NCBI RefSeq assembly: GCF_003336675.1
Contig: NZ_QPII01000005.1
Location: forward strand, 72,776-136,775
Length of the DNA: 64,000 bases
DNA from: Billgrantia montanilacus
Lineage (GTDB): Bacteria; Pseudomonadota; Gammaproteobacteria; Pseudomonadales; Halomonadaceae
Direction: 5' to 3'
Part shown: positions 14,545 through 22,662 of the stretch, piece after piece
How the letters are laid out: each line of letters starts with the position of its first letter
How positions within the stretch are numbered: position 1 is the first letter of the stretch
Translations under genes and position numbers: made by a program
The notes under the pieces: generated by a model
What the model saw: only the letters and a program-made list of their open reading frames with translations
The model's database searches: none
What the model was told of the DNA's origin: nothing

Positions 14545-15858
14545 TTAGATCTTGGTCAGATATATAACGGCATTGTTGCGTGAGCGGGTTTCGCCATTTG
14601 AGCCTGCCGAGGTGCGTGCGTTGGGCGATAGTGACGAATCAAAATCAGCTCGAGCACTACGCGAAGCACCTGTGCTCAGCGTTGAGGCTAAGCCGTCTCC
14701 CAATTCGCTGGTTGTTATTGCGCCGGTTCCACCAGAAAAAAATCGATGCGCACTTTGAGCACTGACAGCTGTTAGAGAGCCGGTAATTCGTTGCATTTGG
14801 TCAAGCTGATGGCCATCCAGGGAGCGCCCAAAATCGACACCTCGCCCATGGTCCCAACCTCGCTTGAACTCGCCCCGGTCATCGGGGAGGTTGAATGTTG
14901 TGGAGCCATCGCCGACACCATAGGTCATGCCGTGCACAGCAAACACACGCCGGTAGTCGGCCCGGCTGATCTCGGCGCCATCATTCTCGACGTACCCCTC
15001 GGGTAGCGTCTCCGAGCGCCACTCGATGGTCGCGCCGGGCTTGACGCCGTCCCACTCCATCCAGATATGCGGACGGTTCTGGCTGTCGGTGGGGTCGACG
15101 CCCTGCACCTCGCCGACCTGGTCGCGGTCGTAGAACTCATAGAACTGTCCATCGCTGCCGCGAGTGATCTCACCGGTGGTGTAGGCGCGATCAGCATCGA
15201 AGCTAGCGAACTGATACGCCCCGGCTTCGACGGCTTGGTCGATGGCGGCCTTGATGCCGGCCGGGTGAGTTGCGCGGTCGGTGCGGGTGCCGTCGCGGGT
15301 CTGCTGGCTGGTGGCGAGCTGGAGCATGCCCTGCTCGTTGGTGGTGCCGGCAGGGTGGTTGCGGCTTTCCTCGTGGGCTTCGCGCAGGTCATCGACGTAC
15401 TTGCGAGTAGCGAGCACTACGCTGGGATCGATCTTAAGCTCGACGTTGGCGGTGTTGCTGAGGATGAGGTGCATGCGCACCACTTGGTTGCGGCCGCTGC
15501 CCTGGGCGAGCAGGGGCTTATAGCTGGGAGCGCAGTTGGCGACCGCGACGAAGTCGCCGTCTTCGTCCTCGAGGCCGAGTTCACGGATCCACCAGCCGCC
15601 GATGTTGGGGGGCAGCACGAGCTCGGCGACGAGAATCGCGGGATTGTCGGGGTCGACAAAGAGCTGGTTGATGGCGGCCCGGTGCACCTGGTTGATCAGC
15701 TGAGTCTGGTCGTGCTGGGGTACCGGGTCGGCGCCGTTGGCGTCGCCCAGCAGCATGTGGGTGAGCTTCCAGGGGATCTCAAGGGAGTTGGCGTTGCTTT
15801 GCTTGGCCTCGCCGATCTGGGTGAGGAAGCCGCCGAAGGTGGAGTTTTCGTCAATCAT
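14545..15858 (-). CDS. H: Tail fibre protein (P2 H-like, with collar domain)
   Basis: A 437-residue fibre. The start at 15858 (MIDENSTFGGFLTQIGEAKQ) fits the tail-collar-fibre N-terminal domain, which attaches to the baseplate. That domain runs through LPPNIGGWWIRELGLEDEDGD to about residue 160. The distal part holds a phage tail collar segment (VEND...YGVGDGSTTFNLPDDRGEFKRGWDHG) and a serine/glycine-rich tip. It determines host recognition. It is shorter than P2 gpH (about 669 residues), so the shaft is reduced. Its start overlaps the end of gene I. Confidence 0.9.
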   Translation of the reverse strand: MIDENSTFGGFLTQIGEAKQSNANSLEIPWKLTHMLLGDANGADPVPQHDQTQLINQVHRAAINQLFVDPDNPAILVAELVLPPNIGGWWIRELGLEDEDGDFVAVANCAPSYKPLLAQGSGRNQVVRMHLILSNTANVELKIDPSVVLATRKYVDDLREAHEESRNHPAGTTNEQGMLQLATSQQTRDGTRTDRATHPAGIKAAIDQAVEAGAYQFASFDADRAYTTGEITRGSDGQFYEFYDRDQVGEVQGVDPTDSQNRPHIWMEWDGVKPGATIEWRSETLPEGYVENDGAEISRADYRRVFAVHGMTYGVGDGSTTFNLPDDRGEFKRGWDHGRGVDFGRSLDGHQLDQMQRITGSLTAVSAQSAHRFFSGGTGAITTSELGDGLASTLSTGASRSARADFDSSLSPNARTSAGSNGETRSRNNAVIYLTKI

Positions 15859-16474
15859 AAGGGTAGACGTCCAGTGTGTCGGTGGTGGTGAGGGCCAAGG
15901 CGTGCCCAATGTGGCAGGCGACGTTGATGTCGGGGGTGTCCCAGGGCAGCACGTCGAGCTCGTCGCCGTCGTTGATGGCGACGCCGACGTAGGTGGTGAG
16001 GTCGCTGCTGAGCGTGATGTCGAGGCCAGTGATGTGCCGGGTGAGTGGCTTTGCGTCGTCGATCAACCGCTCGAGCTCGAGGAACATGGCCTCGGTGATG
16101 CCGGTGTCGAGCACGCCGATACGCAGGGCAAAGGTGCCGGGTGAGGCCATCGGGTCCTGTTGCCACCATTCGGTGACCTCGAGCAGGTAGCCGAGCGGTT
16201 CGACGACGCGGCGAAGGGCGGCGATGGTGCCTTTCTTGCGGTGCACGAAGAAGCTGGTCGCGATGACTTCGCGCTTTGCAGCGGTGCTCCATGCCGGGTC
16301 CCAGCGGTCGACGCTGAATGCCCAGGCGAGATAGGGCAGCAACGGGGCGGGGCAGGTGTAGGGGTTCCAGAGTTGGCGCAGCAGCACCGGCACGCGCTGT
16401 ATCTCGGCCAGGGCCTCGGCGGCGGCGCGCTCGAGGGGTGTGCCGTTGGGTGGCAGCAGGGGCTTATTATTCAT
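15851..16474 (-). CDS. I: P2-like baseplate/tail protein I
   Basis: A 207-residue homologue of P2 gpI (176 residues), a baseplate wedge component. It has the PPNGTPLERAAAEALAEIQRVPV start, the PYLAWAFSVDRWDPAW motif and the FFVHRKKGTIAALRRVVEPLGY block. It overlaps the end of J by a few bases and the start of the fibre gene H, consistent with one operon V-W-J-I-H. Confidence 0.94.
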   Translation of the reverse strand: MNNKPLLPPNGTPLERAAAEALAEIQRVPVLLRQLWNPYTCPAPLLPYLAWAFSVDRWDPAWSTAAKREVIATSFFVHRKKGTIAALRRVVEPLGYLLEVTEWWQQDPMASPGTFALRIGVLDTGITEAMFLELERLIDDAKPLTRHITGLDITLSSDLTTYVGVAINDGDELDVLPWDTPDINVACHIGHALALTTTDTLDVYPYD

Positions 16475-17378
16475 CGCTGCCCCCGATCACCAGGCTGGTA
16501 GCGGTGCAGTGGGCGGCCTGGGTTTCGTCGAGCACGACGTCAGCGGTCGGCGAGGCCAACTCGACCCGCTGCACGCCCTCCACGTGCAGGGCGGCATGAA
16601 TGGCCGAGATGCGAATGTCCCGGCCTAGCCGTCGCTGCTGGCTCTTGTAGCGGTCCAGCGATGCGGCGGCGGCTTCGAGGATCGGCTCCTGCTCGGGGCC
16701 GGGGTAGACGTAGAGCACGGCGTCGATCTCGTAATCGACGATGGTGGCGGATTGCACGGTGAGCCGGTCGGCCACGGGGCGAATGTCTTCCGCCGATAGC
16801 GCCGTGTCGACGATGTCGATCAACTCCTGATCGGCGGCGCCATTGCCTTCGGTGCTGAGCAGGGTTACCAGCGCTTCGGCCGGGGCCGGGCTGATGGCGG
16901 TGGCATCGGCAACCCGGCCGTCGGCACTACGGGCGTGGAACTCATAGGCGCCCCGGGGGCCTGCGACGCTGAGGCCTTCCCAGGCCTGCTGGGCGCGCAG
17001 TCGGAGATCTTCGTTGCTCTCGTAGGTGGGCGGTACCGGGGGCATGGCGTCGGGGTCGCCCGGGTCGATCATGAGGCGCTCGACCTCGAAGTTGGCCACC
17101 AGGTTCTCGAGGTCTTCATCCCGGCTGTGGGCGAGCATGACGGCGCGGGCGGCTTCGTTGACGCGCTGACGCCAGTGCAGCTCACGGTAGGCGTTCTCCT
17201 GCAGCAGCTTGGTGAGCGGTTCGCTTTCCAGCTCGAGGGTGGCCTCGATCTCGTCGCGCTGGCTGGCGTTGACCAGGTCGAGCAGGCGCGCTTTCCGCTC
17301 GGCGTAGATGGTTTCGAAGTCGAGGTTTTCGACGACCGTCGGCGCGGGCAGCTGGGAGAGGTCTATGGTTCCGCTCAT
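16467..17378 (-). CDS. J: P2-like baseplate assembly protein J
   Basis: A 303-residue baseplate wedge protein (P2 gpJ is 302). Family features are SGTIDLSQLPAPTVVENLDFETIYAER near the start, the LQENAYRELHWRQRVNEAA stretch and the GLSVAGPRGAYEFHARSADGRVADA segment. It overlaps W at its start (four bases) and I at its end. With W and I it builds the wedge that holds the spike V and the fibre H. Confidence 0.95.
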   Translation of the reverse strand: MSGTIDLSQLPAPTVVENLDFETIYAERKARLLDLVNASQRDEIEATLELESEPLTKLLQENAYRELHWRQRVNEAARAVMLAHSRDEDLENLVANFEVERLMIDPGDPDAMPPVPPTYESNEDLRLRAQQAWEGLSVAGPRGAYEFHARSADGRVADATAISPAPAEALVTLLSTEGNGAADQELIDIVDTALSAEDIRPVADRLTVQSATIVDYEIDAVLYVYPGPEQEPILEAAAASLDRYKSQQRRLGRDIRISAIHAALHVEGVQRVELASPTADVVLDETQAAHCTATSLVIGGSDE

Positions 17379-17725
17379 GTGATGGGTACCTCGAACTGCA
17401 GGGGCTGAGCCTCTCCATTGCCCCCGCGGGTCTCGCCTTCAATTTCGAGCGTGGCGCGGCCCGGCTGGGTGGTGCTGACCTGGCGACGAATGGCGGTGAC
17501 GTTGATGCGCGGCTCCCAGCGCATCAGGGCGATAACGGCGGCGGCGTAGGCTTGCAGGAGGGTGGCGTCGTTGAGCGGGGTGTCGATCAGCTCGAACAGC
17601 ATCGAGCCGTAGTCGCGGCGCATGACGCGGGTGCCGATGGGCGTGGTGAGGATGTCGCTCACGCTCTGGCGGATATGGTCGAGGCCGTCGAGGGATCGGC
17701 CGCTGTGGGCGTTCATGCCTGGCAT
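17375..17725 (-). CDS. W: P2-like baseplate protein W (gp25-like)
   Basis: A 116-residue homologue of P2 gpW (115 residues) and T4 gp25, the small lysozyme-fold protein that starts sheath polymerisation. It carries the LDHIRQSVSDILTTPIGTRVMRRDYGS signature and the LMRWEPRINVTAIR stretch. It starts right after the 65-residue ORF and overlaps J by four bases. Confidence 0.95.
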   Translation of the reverse strand: MPGMNAHSGRSLDGLDHIRQSVSDILTTPIGTRVMRRDYGSMLFELIDTPLNDATLLQAYAAAVIALMRWEPRINVTAIRRQVSTTQPGRATLEIEGETRGGNGEAQPLQFEVPIT

Positions 17726-17923
17726 CTACTCGACTCCATAGGTGCCGGCGGAGCTACCGCCGGAAACGGGGACTTCGGCGTTGCTCTGGATCTCGTCGAC
17801 GACGGCGTTGGCAATCGCTTCGGCCATGCGGTTGACCCATGAGTGCTCGCCGGTGGCGGTTGCGCCCTGGCTCTGCATCTCGCTGACGATGCGGCTCTTG
17901 AGCTGCCCTTTACTGAGTGCCAT
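17726..17923 (-). CDS. Small conserved-looking phage protein between V and W
   Basis: A 65-residue ORF packed between V and W, sharing junctions with both, so it is very probably translated. It begins MALSKGQLKSRIVSEMQSQG and contains the AEAIANAVVDEIQSNAEVPV segment, probably a helix followed by a glycine/serine-rich tail. P2 itself has no gene here. I do not know its function; a small baseplate accessory role is suggested only by position. Confidence 0.75.
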   Translation of the reverse strand: MALSKGQLKSRIVSEMQSQGATATGEHSWVNRMAEAIANAVVDEIQSNAEVPVSGGSSAGTYGVE

Positions 17924-18442
17924 CTATTCGCCCGCCGTGACTGTGCTGGACCCGTCGCCGTGGGCGTTGCCGGTGAAGTGGCAGATGTGCGCCGTGGTAA
18001 CGACCGGGTTGCCCTGGTTGTGATGAATGCTTTCGGCGTCGATGGTGACGACGCCGGCGGCCTTGATGATCACGTCACCGACACAATCCACGGTGAGGGT
18101 GTTGGTGCCGTGGTCGTACTGGACGTGGGTGCCGTCGGGGTACCAGCGGCCGATAACGTTGGGGTCGCTGCTGGGCGCCGGGTGGGCCAGCTGGTTTAGC
18201 CCGCTCAGGATGACGGCGGCGGACAGGTCGCCGCCGGGTGACAGCAGGATGACCTGCTCGCCGACGGTGGGCGGGCTCCAGGTGCGGGTGGTGCCGGCTC
18301 GCTCTTCGCCCCACTTCAGCCAGCCGGTGAGCAGGCCGCCGGATTTCACGCGCACGCGCACGGCTTCATGGTCCACCTCGGCGACGGTACCGAGGCGGAT
18401 CAGGTTGTGGATCAGGCGGAGTAGTTCGGCGGCGTTTGTCAT
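17924..18442 (-). CDS. V: P2-like baseplate spike protein V
   Basis: A 172-residue homologue of P2 gpV (211 residues), the membrane-piercing spike. The OB-fold region includes LGTVAEVDHEAVRVRVKSGG and WSPPTVGEQVILLSPGGDLSAAVIL, followed by a short beta-helix part. The C-terminal end (HICHFTGNAHGDG) has the histidine-rich pattern of the iron-binding spike apex. The ATG lies 56 bases from the centre of an activator-like dyad and has no properly placed ribosome site. It is the first gene of the V-W-J-I-H operon. Confidence 0.93.
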   Translation of the reverse strand: MTNAAELLRLIHNLIRLGTVAEVDHEAVRVRVKSGGLLTGWLKWGEERAGTTRTWSPPTVGEQVILLSPGGDLSAAVILSGLNQLAHPAPSSDPNVIGRWYPDGTHVQYDHGTNTLTVDCVGDVIIKAAGVVTIDAESIHHNQGNPVVTTAHICHFTGNAHGDGSSTVTAGE

Positions 18443-18485
18443 GCCGCCATGCTTGCCCTTGCGGGCGCGGGGCTCTAGCGGTTGC

Positions 18486-18510
18486 GGTTGTGGATCGGCA
18501 GGTTACAACG
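18486..18510 (-). promoter_or_regulatory. Late-operon activator site (V operon)
   Basis: Inverted repeat GGTTGT-N13-ACAACG centred 56 bases from the V start codon, with the same extended flanks as the FI site. If the dyad is centred near -55 as in P2, transcription would begin at or next to the V ATG. Confidence 0.7.
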
Positions 18511-18518
18511 GGCGGCGA

Positions 18519-18968
18519 TCAGGTGAGGTGTTCGATCAGCTTGTCACGAATGTGGGTCTGCTCGGCACGGGTGAGGCCGAGCAGCTCGCGGCGGGGGTAG
18601 TTGTGCATCGGCCCGCCGGGTTCGACGCGGTCGCGCAGGCCGTATTGGTGCACGCGGGCGATGCGGGCCACGCGGCCGACGAAACCGATCTGGACGCCGG
18701 CGGCTGTGACACGGGCCTTGATGTGCTTGGCGGTGCGCAGCTTGTTGAACATGGCCTTGCGGCGGATGCCGCCGGCCTGGCCGCGCAGGGCGGCACGGGG
18801 CTCGTAGCGGGTGCCGTCGGGGTTCTGCTGGGCATTGATGCGTTCGCGCTGGCTGATGCGCAGGTCGCGGCCCAAGTCCCGGGCAAGCTGGCGGCGCTCG
18901 CCGGCAGTGAGCTTGGCGATCAGCGGTTGGACCCATGTTTCCAGGGCCTGCAGATCGGGTTCACTCAT
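18519..18968 (-). CDS. S: P2-like tail completion protein S (virion morphogenesis)
   Basis: A 149-residue homologue of P2 gpS (150 residues), needed for tail completion. It has the LTAGERRQLARDLGRDLRISQRERI stretch, then RKAMFNKLRTAKHIKARV, and the C-terminal YPRRELLGLTRAEQTHIRDKL typical of the family. It overlaps R by a few bases and ends the O-to-S operon. Confidence 0.94.
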   Translation of the reverse strand: MSEPDLQALETWVQPLIAKLTAGERRQLARDLGRDLRISQRERINAQQNPDGTRYEPRAALRGQAGGIRRKAMFNKLRTAKHIKARVTAAGVQIGFVGRVARIARVHQYGLRDRVEPGGPMHNYPRRELLGLTRAEQTHIRDKLIEHLT

Positions 18969-19452
18969 CGCTTGGCGACTCCCAGGCGCTGGCCTCTTCG
19001 AAATCGTCGTCCCCGGGGCCCTTGACGTTGAGCGACCAGGACGTTGCCGGGCATGTCTCTATGGGGTAGGGCGGCATGCGGTGTTCGGCGTTGATGGTGC
19101 CGGTGCTGCAGTCCACCAGGGCAATGACGCGCTCTGTGAGGCGCACGGTCAGCGCGAGATCCCAGGCGTTGTTGCTGAGGATCTCGGCTTCCATCCTGAC
19201 GGCTTCGTCTGGGTCCAGGTCGGGCTGGTAGCGGCTTAGCCACTGCAGCAGGGGAATCATCAGGGTGTCGAGTGAGCCGGCATAGTCGGTGATGACGATC
19301 TGAGCATCGACGCGGTATTCGTGGGTGAGGTTCTGGCCCCGGGCAAAGGCGATACCGCCGTCTTGAACGAACGTCAGCAGCTTTTCAGGGCCGCGGCGGA
19401 GTTCGGGCACGGCGTCGATCAGGTGTTGGCGCAGCGCTTTGAGCTTGATCAT
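18961..19452 (-). CDS. R: P2-like tail completion protein R
   Basis: A 163-residue homologue of P2 gpR (155 residues). Diagnostic stretches are MIKLKALRQHLIDAVPEL at the start, HEYRVDAQIVITDYAG and IPLLQWLSRYQPDL. It acts with S at the head-proximal end of the tail. Its start overlaps the end of the Rz1-like gene. Confidence 0.93.
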   Translation of the reverse strand: MIKLKALRQHLIDAVPELRRGPEKLLTFVQDGGIAFARGQNLTHEYRVDAQIVITDYAGSLDTLMIPLLQWLSRYQPDLDPDEAVRMEAEILSNNAWDLALTVRLTERVIALVDCSTGTINAEHRMPPYPIETCPATSWSLNVKGPGDDDFEEASAWESPSDE

Positions 19453-19712
19453 TCGCGGGGCTCCAGGCGGGTTTCGAGGGCGTCGATCAGGCCGTTGTGG
19501 CGGGTCGCGCAGCGGTGGTACTGGCTGGCCCAGCTGCTCATGGTCAGCGAGACATCTGCGCCGGTGCCGTCAGTCAGGCTTGGCAGCTCGGTCGGGCAGC
19601 GCTGCAGCAGGCTCTGCTGAATCGGGGGCGCGGCCGGCGGCGGCGTCGTTGAGCAGGCGGATAGCGTCATCACCAAGGCAAACATTGCGATACAGCGGTT
19701 TCTCGATCTCAC
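19449..19712 (-). CDS. Rz1-like outer-membrane spanin lipoprotein
   Basis: An 87-residue lipoprotein in a different frame that overlaps the 3' half of the Rz-like gene. The signal sequence ends in a lipobox (LSAC, Cys20), and the mature N-terminus is proline-rich (STTPPPAAPP), as in Rz1-type o-spanins. It would link to the inner-membrane spanin and fuse the two membranes at the last step of lysis. The overlapping-gene arrangement supports the assignment. Confidence 0.85.
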   Translation of the reverse strand: MRSRNRCIAMFALVMTLSACSTTPPPAAPPIQQSLLQRCPTELPSLTDGTGADVSLTMSSWASQYHRCATRHNGLIDALETRLEPRE

Positions 19713-19941
19713 GAATGATCCCCCGGTCTATGACCCGCTCTGACGCCTGCAGCTCGGCAAGGCGGGACTCGACGCCGGCGGCGATAGTGGATTCCCGCGC
19801 CATGGCGGCATCGATTGCCTGTTGGGCGGTGCGTTCGGCGGTGAGGCGGTGACTGTCCTCGTACCAGCCGCGGGCGGCCCAGCCGCTGGCCAGGGTGCCG
19901 GCCAGCATGATGGCGAAAGCGGCGAGGCGGGCCTTGGTCAT
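19570..19941 (-). CDS. Rz-like inner-membrane spanin (LysB-like)
   Basis: About 123 residues from the ATG at 19941. One N-terminal membrane segment (AFAIMLAGTLASGWAARGW) is followed by a helical, Ala/Glu-rich periplasmic domain with coiled-coil character (TAERTAQQAIDAAMARES through LAELQASERVIDRGI). This is the layout of i-spanins. The Rz1-like gene lies over its 3' end in another frame. It overlaps the endolysin gene slightly at its start. Confidence 0.82.
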   Translation of the reverse strand: MTKARLAAFAIMLAGTLASGWAARGWYEDSHRLTAERTAQQAIDAAMARESTIAAGVESRLAELQASERVIDRGIIREIEKPLYRNVCLGDDAIRLLNDAAAGRAPDSAEPAAALPDRAAKPD

Positions 19942-20513
19942 GCGGCCTCGTCGTAGGTGTCGACGCATACGGCCTCGATCAGCACGTTGCCGATGGCTTC
20001 GACCAGGCGCCGGCGGTTGGCGATGTACTTGGCCAGGTCGCTTTTGTTGCTGACGAAAAACTGCTCGACGATGATGCCGCCGCCATCGCGAATGAACCCG
20101 AAGCGGCTGTGTTGTCGCGACACGGCGCCATCAGGGCCGCGATTGGCGATTCCCAGGGTTTCGCTAATCGCCTTGCACAGCACTGCCCCGAGTGGGTAAT
20201 CGTCGGGATGGGACAGCGTTTCTGTGCCCGTGGCGCTGGGATTCGTCGCAGCGTTGCAGTGGAATTCGACGGCAATCTCGTGCGACTTGGCGGCGCCGAT
20301 GGCTTCGACCAGGGGCAGGTTTTGCCCGGGCTGGCCGTCCTTGTCGAACAGCACCTTGCCGCGCAGGTAGGCGGCGAGCAGGTCGCGGAACTCGAGCACG
20401 ATGTTGGCCTCGGTGTAGCCGTGGCCGACGGCGCCAGGGTCGGTGTCCGAGTGGCCGGCGGCGATGAACAGCGACCGGACTTGCGTAGCGGCGGGCCTGA
20501 GCGGGTGGGGCAT
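19938..20513 (-). CDS. Endolysin, N-acetylmuramoyl-L-alanine amidase (Amidase_3 fold)
   Basis: A 191-residue amidase. The zinc ligands and catalytic Glu are visible: His21 in AAGHSDTDPGAVG, Glu35 in GYTEANIV, a second His in AVEFHCNA, and the late catalytic Glu in GIIVEQFFV. It cuts the amide bond between muramic acid and the stem peptide. No signal peptide is seen, so it depends on a holin to reach the wall. P2 gpK has a different N-terminal region, so the lysis enzyme differs from P2. Two putative holins lie just upstream. Confidence 0.9.
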   Translation of the reverse strand: MPHPLRPAATQVRSLFIAAGHSDTDPGAVGHGYTEANIVLEFRDLLAAYLRGKVLFDKDGQPGQNLPLVEAIGAAKSHEIAVEFHCNAATNPSATGTETLSHPDDYPLGAVLCKAISETLGIANRGPDGAVSRQHSRFGFIRDGGGIIVEQFFVSNKSDLAKYIANRRRLVEAIGNVLIEAVCVDTYDEAA

Positions 20514-20514
20514 G

Positions 20515-20793
20515 TCAGTGCCTCCGACGTGGGCGATGGCTGAAGATGTGGGCGAGGTTGCCCCGGCAGCGCAGCACCAGGGCGGCCAGGGCGGCGAGCA
20601 CCAGGGCCAACCACCAGGCCTCTGGCTCGCCGGCGGCGATGATGCGCACGGCGATCCAGGTGCAGGCGGCGACGGCGAGCCAGGCGAGGAAGGCGACGCC
20701 GGGCCGGTACCGGCTGCCGTTGCGGCGGAATGTGATGATGCGGGCGATGATCACCAGGGCGGCGATCACGGTCACCAGCTCGGCGATGGTCAC
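20515..20793 (-). CDS. Putative phage holin, three membrane segments
   Basis: A 92-residue protein with three hydrophobic stretches: AELVTVIAALVIIARI, GVAFLAWLAVAACTWIAVRII and WWLALVLAALAALVL. A basic tail RCRGNLAHIFSHRPRRRH follows, typical of class I holins. It ends one base before the amidase gene. It would form the inner-membrane hole that releases the endolysin. The adjacent membrane protein could be the partner antiholin. Confidence 0.78.
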   Translation of the reverse strand: MTIAELVTVIAALVIIARIITFRRNGSRYRPGVAFLAWLAVAACTWIAVRIIAAGEPEAWWLALVLAALAALVLRCRGNLAHIFSHRPRRRH

Positions 20794-21134
20794 TTTTTGC
20801 CTCCTAGCCAGGCCTTGAGATCAAGGGTTTTGACGCCCTCAATAACTCTCAGCCCGGCGGTGATGGTCACCGCGGCGGCGACGAATGCCGCCACGGCGCT
20901 GTGGTCGATGAGGCTGCCGAGCATCGTGGGCCCGCCCAGGTAGCCGATCCAAAACGAGATGGCGAGATAGGCGAGACGCTCGAACAGGCCGAGATCCTTG
21001 GCGCTGATGACGAATAGCGACGCGCCACAGAACGCGCCGATCACGGCGTTGGCGTCGATGCCCGGCAGCATGCCGATCACCAGCGCGGTGAGCGTTGCGG
21101 TGCCGGCGGCGGTGGTGGTGCTGGGTTCGGCCAT
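20790..21134 (-). CDS. Putative holin or antiholin membrane protein
   Basis: 114 residues from the ATG at 21134, which has an AGAGGAA ribosome site. It has several hydrophobic segments (ATLTALVIGMLPGIDANAVIGAFCGASLFVI, LAYLAISFWIGYLGG and AAFVAAAVTITAGL). This fits a phage holin-type protein in the position of P2 gpY. It overlaps the next holin-like gene by four bases. Which of the two makes the hole cannot be told from sequence. Confidence 0.75.
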   Translation of the reverse strand: MAEPSTTTAAGTATLTALVIGMLPGIDANAVIGAFCGASLFVISAKDLGLFERLAYLAISFWIGYLGGPTMLGSLIDHSAVAAFVAAAVTITAGLRVIEGVKTLDLKAWLGGKK

Positions 21135-21154
21135 GGTGTTCCTCTGCGTTCTCG

Positions 21155-21367
21155 TTATGTCCACAGCTGCACGGGTTGGGCGCGGCGTGGTGTTGGCGTG
21201 GCTTCCGGGATCCTGACGGCGGTGCCCTGGGGCAGGATCGGGCCAAGCTCGGCGATGCCTGGGTTTAGCTGCAGGGCTTGCTCGGTGACGTCTGCGGTGG
21301 CACCAAGCACGCGGTGGCAGATGCTGTCGAGCGTGTCGCCCTGCTGGGCGCGGACGGTGATCGTCAT
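21155..21367 (-). CDS. X: P2-like tail protein X (LysM-like)
   Basis: A 70-residue homologue of P2 gpX (67 residues). The fold is LysM-like: QQGDTLDSICHRVLGATADVTE, then LNPGIAELGPILPQGTAVRIP. It is a small tail component. Its ATG overlaps the L stop, so translation is probably coupled. Confidence 0.93.
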   Translation of the reverse strand: MTITVRAQQGDTLDSICHRVLGATADVTEQALQLNPGIAELGPILPQGTAVRIPEATPTPRRAQPVQLWT

Positions 21368-21834
21368 ATCAGCTCAACGGTGGTGTGGTTGCGGCCGGTG
21401 ATCTCCGACACGGCCCAACGGGCGTCGCGGCGGTATTCGTCGGCGGCGCTGGCCTTGGCTTCGCCGCGCTCGTCGCCTTCGCCGGTGGCGGATATCTCGC
21501 GGTACCGCTCGAGCAACGTGGCGTGAGCGGTGGCGTAGACGGCGCGCTTGTACAGCAGCGGGTAGACGTTGGGCGGCAGCCAGCTGGGCGGCGCGACGTC
21601 GCCGATGGCGTCGGCGCCTTCGTCCATCTGGGCGGTTTGCCAGGCGGACAACTGGCGGTTGATATCGGCCATGGCCACGGCGAGCGCATGGACGGCGCGC
21701 TCGCTGGTTACGTTGCTGTCGAGGCGCTCGACAAGGCGGAAGTCGGCGGGGCTGACGGCAGGCCAGAAGCCGTTGTTCTCGATGTCGGCAGCCGGTGGGT
21801 CTTCGGTGCCGTATCCGGCGGCGATCAGTGACAT
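21364..21834 (-). CDS. L: P2-like head completion protein L
   Basis: A 156-residue homologue of P2 gpL (169 residues), which closes the filled head for tail joining. Family features include NNGFWPAVSPADFRLVERLD and LLYKRAVYATAHATLLERYREIS. It sits between the small terminase M and X as in P2. Confidence 0.93.
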   Translation of the reverse strand: MSLIAAGYGTEDPPAADIENNGFWPAVSPADFRLVERLDSNVTSERAVHALAVAMADINRQLSAWQTAQMDEGADAIGDVAPPSWLPPNVYPLLYKRAVYATAHATLLERYREISATGEGDERGEAKASAADEYRRDARWAVSEITGRNHTTVELI

Positions 21835-21938
21835 GGTGGCCTCTCAAAAACGGGGGTGGGCCGGGCATCGAGCCAGGAGAGAGCTACCGCTCTAGCCCGG
21901 CGCCCCCGTGACGTCGGCGTGCGACTCGGTGGCAGCGG

Positions 21939-22652
21939 TCAGGCCTTGGTGTCGGTGGCCTGGTCGCCTGCGTTCTGTTGCTTCAATTCGCGCTCGAGCT
22001 TCTCGATGTCCTTTTTCACGCCAACCCGGTCGTTGAGCTGCAGGGCGCGCTTGAGGTGCTCGATAGCCTCGGCGGGCTGCTCACCCTTGGCGCGATAGGC
22101 GTAGCCAAGAGCCTTGTGCAGCTTGGCGCGGATCTGGTCGTGCATGTCGGCGTCGCGGACCAGGGCTTCGGCCTCGGCCAGGTGCATGACGAGCTGGGCA
22201 GCGATCTCGGGCAGGTCGGCTTCCTCGGTAGCCTCGAGACTGGCCAGGGCTTCGTCGGCCACTTGCTCGGCTACGATCGATGCCGTATCCCGCTCGAATC
22301 GGTCGGGCGTGTCGAGGTTGTGCTGCATCGCATAGCGGGCGATGGCGAGGCCACCGGCGAGGTCGCCGATGTCGAAACGCCAGAGCATGACGGTCATCAG
22401 CACTTCGTCTTGAGCGCCGTTGCCGCCCTCGAGCACGCCGGCAACGTAGGCGTCGAACTCGGGCAGCAGCTCGCGCTTTTTCTCGACCTTTGCCTCGATG
22501 GACTTGATGTCCTTCAAGGTGCGGCGCGCCTCCCAGAGCGCGGCCGCGAAGATCTCGAATTGCTCGCCGGTCTGGGGCCGGCCGGGCGACACATCACCCG
22601 CCGCCAGGGCGGCGGTGATGCGTTGGTAGTGCTTGCGGGCTGGGCTGGACAT
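21939..22652 (-). CDS. M: P2-like small terminase subunit M
   Basis: A 237-residue homologue of P2 gpM (247 residues), the endonuclease subunit that recognises and cuts cos. It has the SPARKHYQRITAALAAG start, the MLWRFDIGDLAGGLAIARYAMQHN block and the C-terminal LHKALGYAYRAKGEQPAEAIEHLKRALQLND repeat-like region. Its presence implies a cos-packaging phage. Confidence 0.94.
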   Translation of the reverse strand: MSSPARKHYQRITAALAAGDVSPGRPQTGEQFEIFAAALWEARRTLKDIKSIEAKVEKKRELLPEFDAYVAGVLEGGNGAQDEVLMTVMLWRFDIGDLAGGLAIARYAMQHNLDTPDRFERDTASIVAEQVADEALASLEATEEADLPEIAAQLVMHLAEAEALVRDADMHDQIRAKLHKALGYAYRAKGEQPAEAIEHLKRALQLNDRVGVKKDIEKLERELKQQNAGDQATDTKA

Positions 22653-22662
22653 TCAGCGCTCC

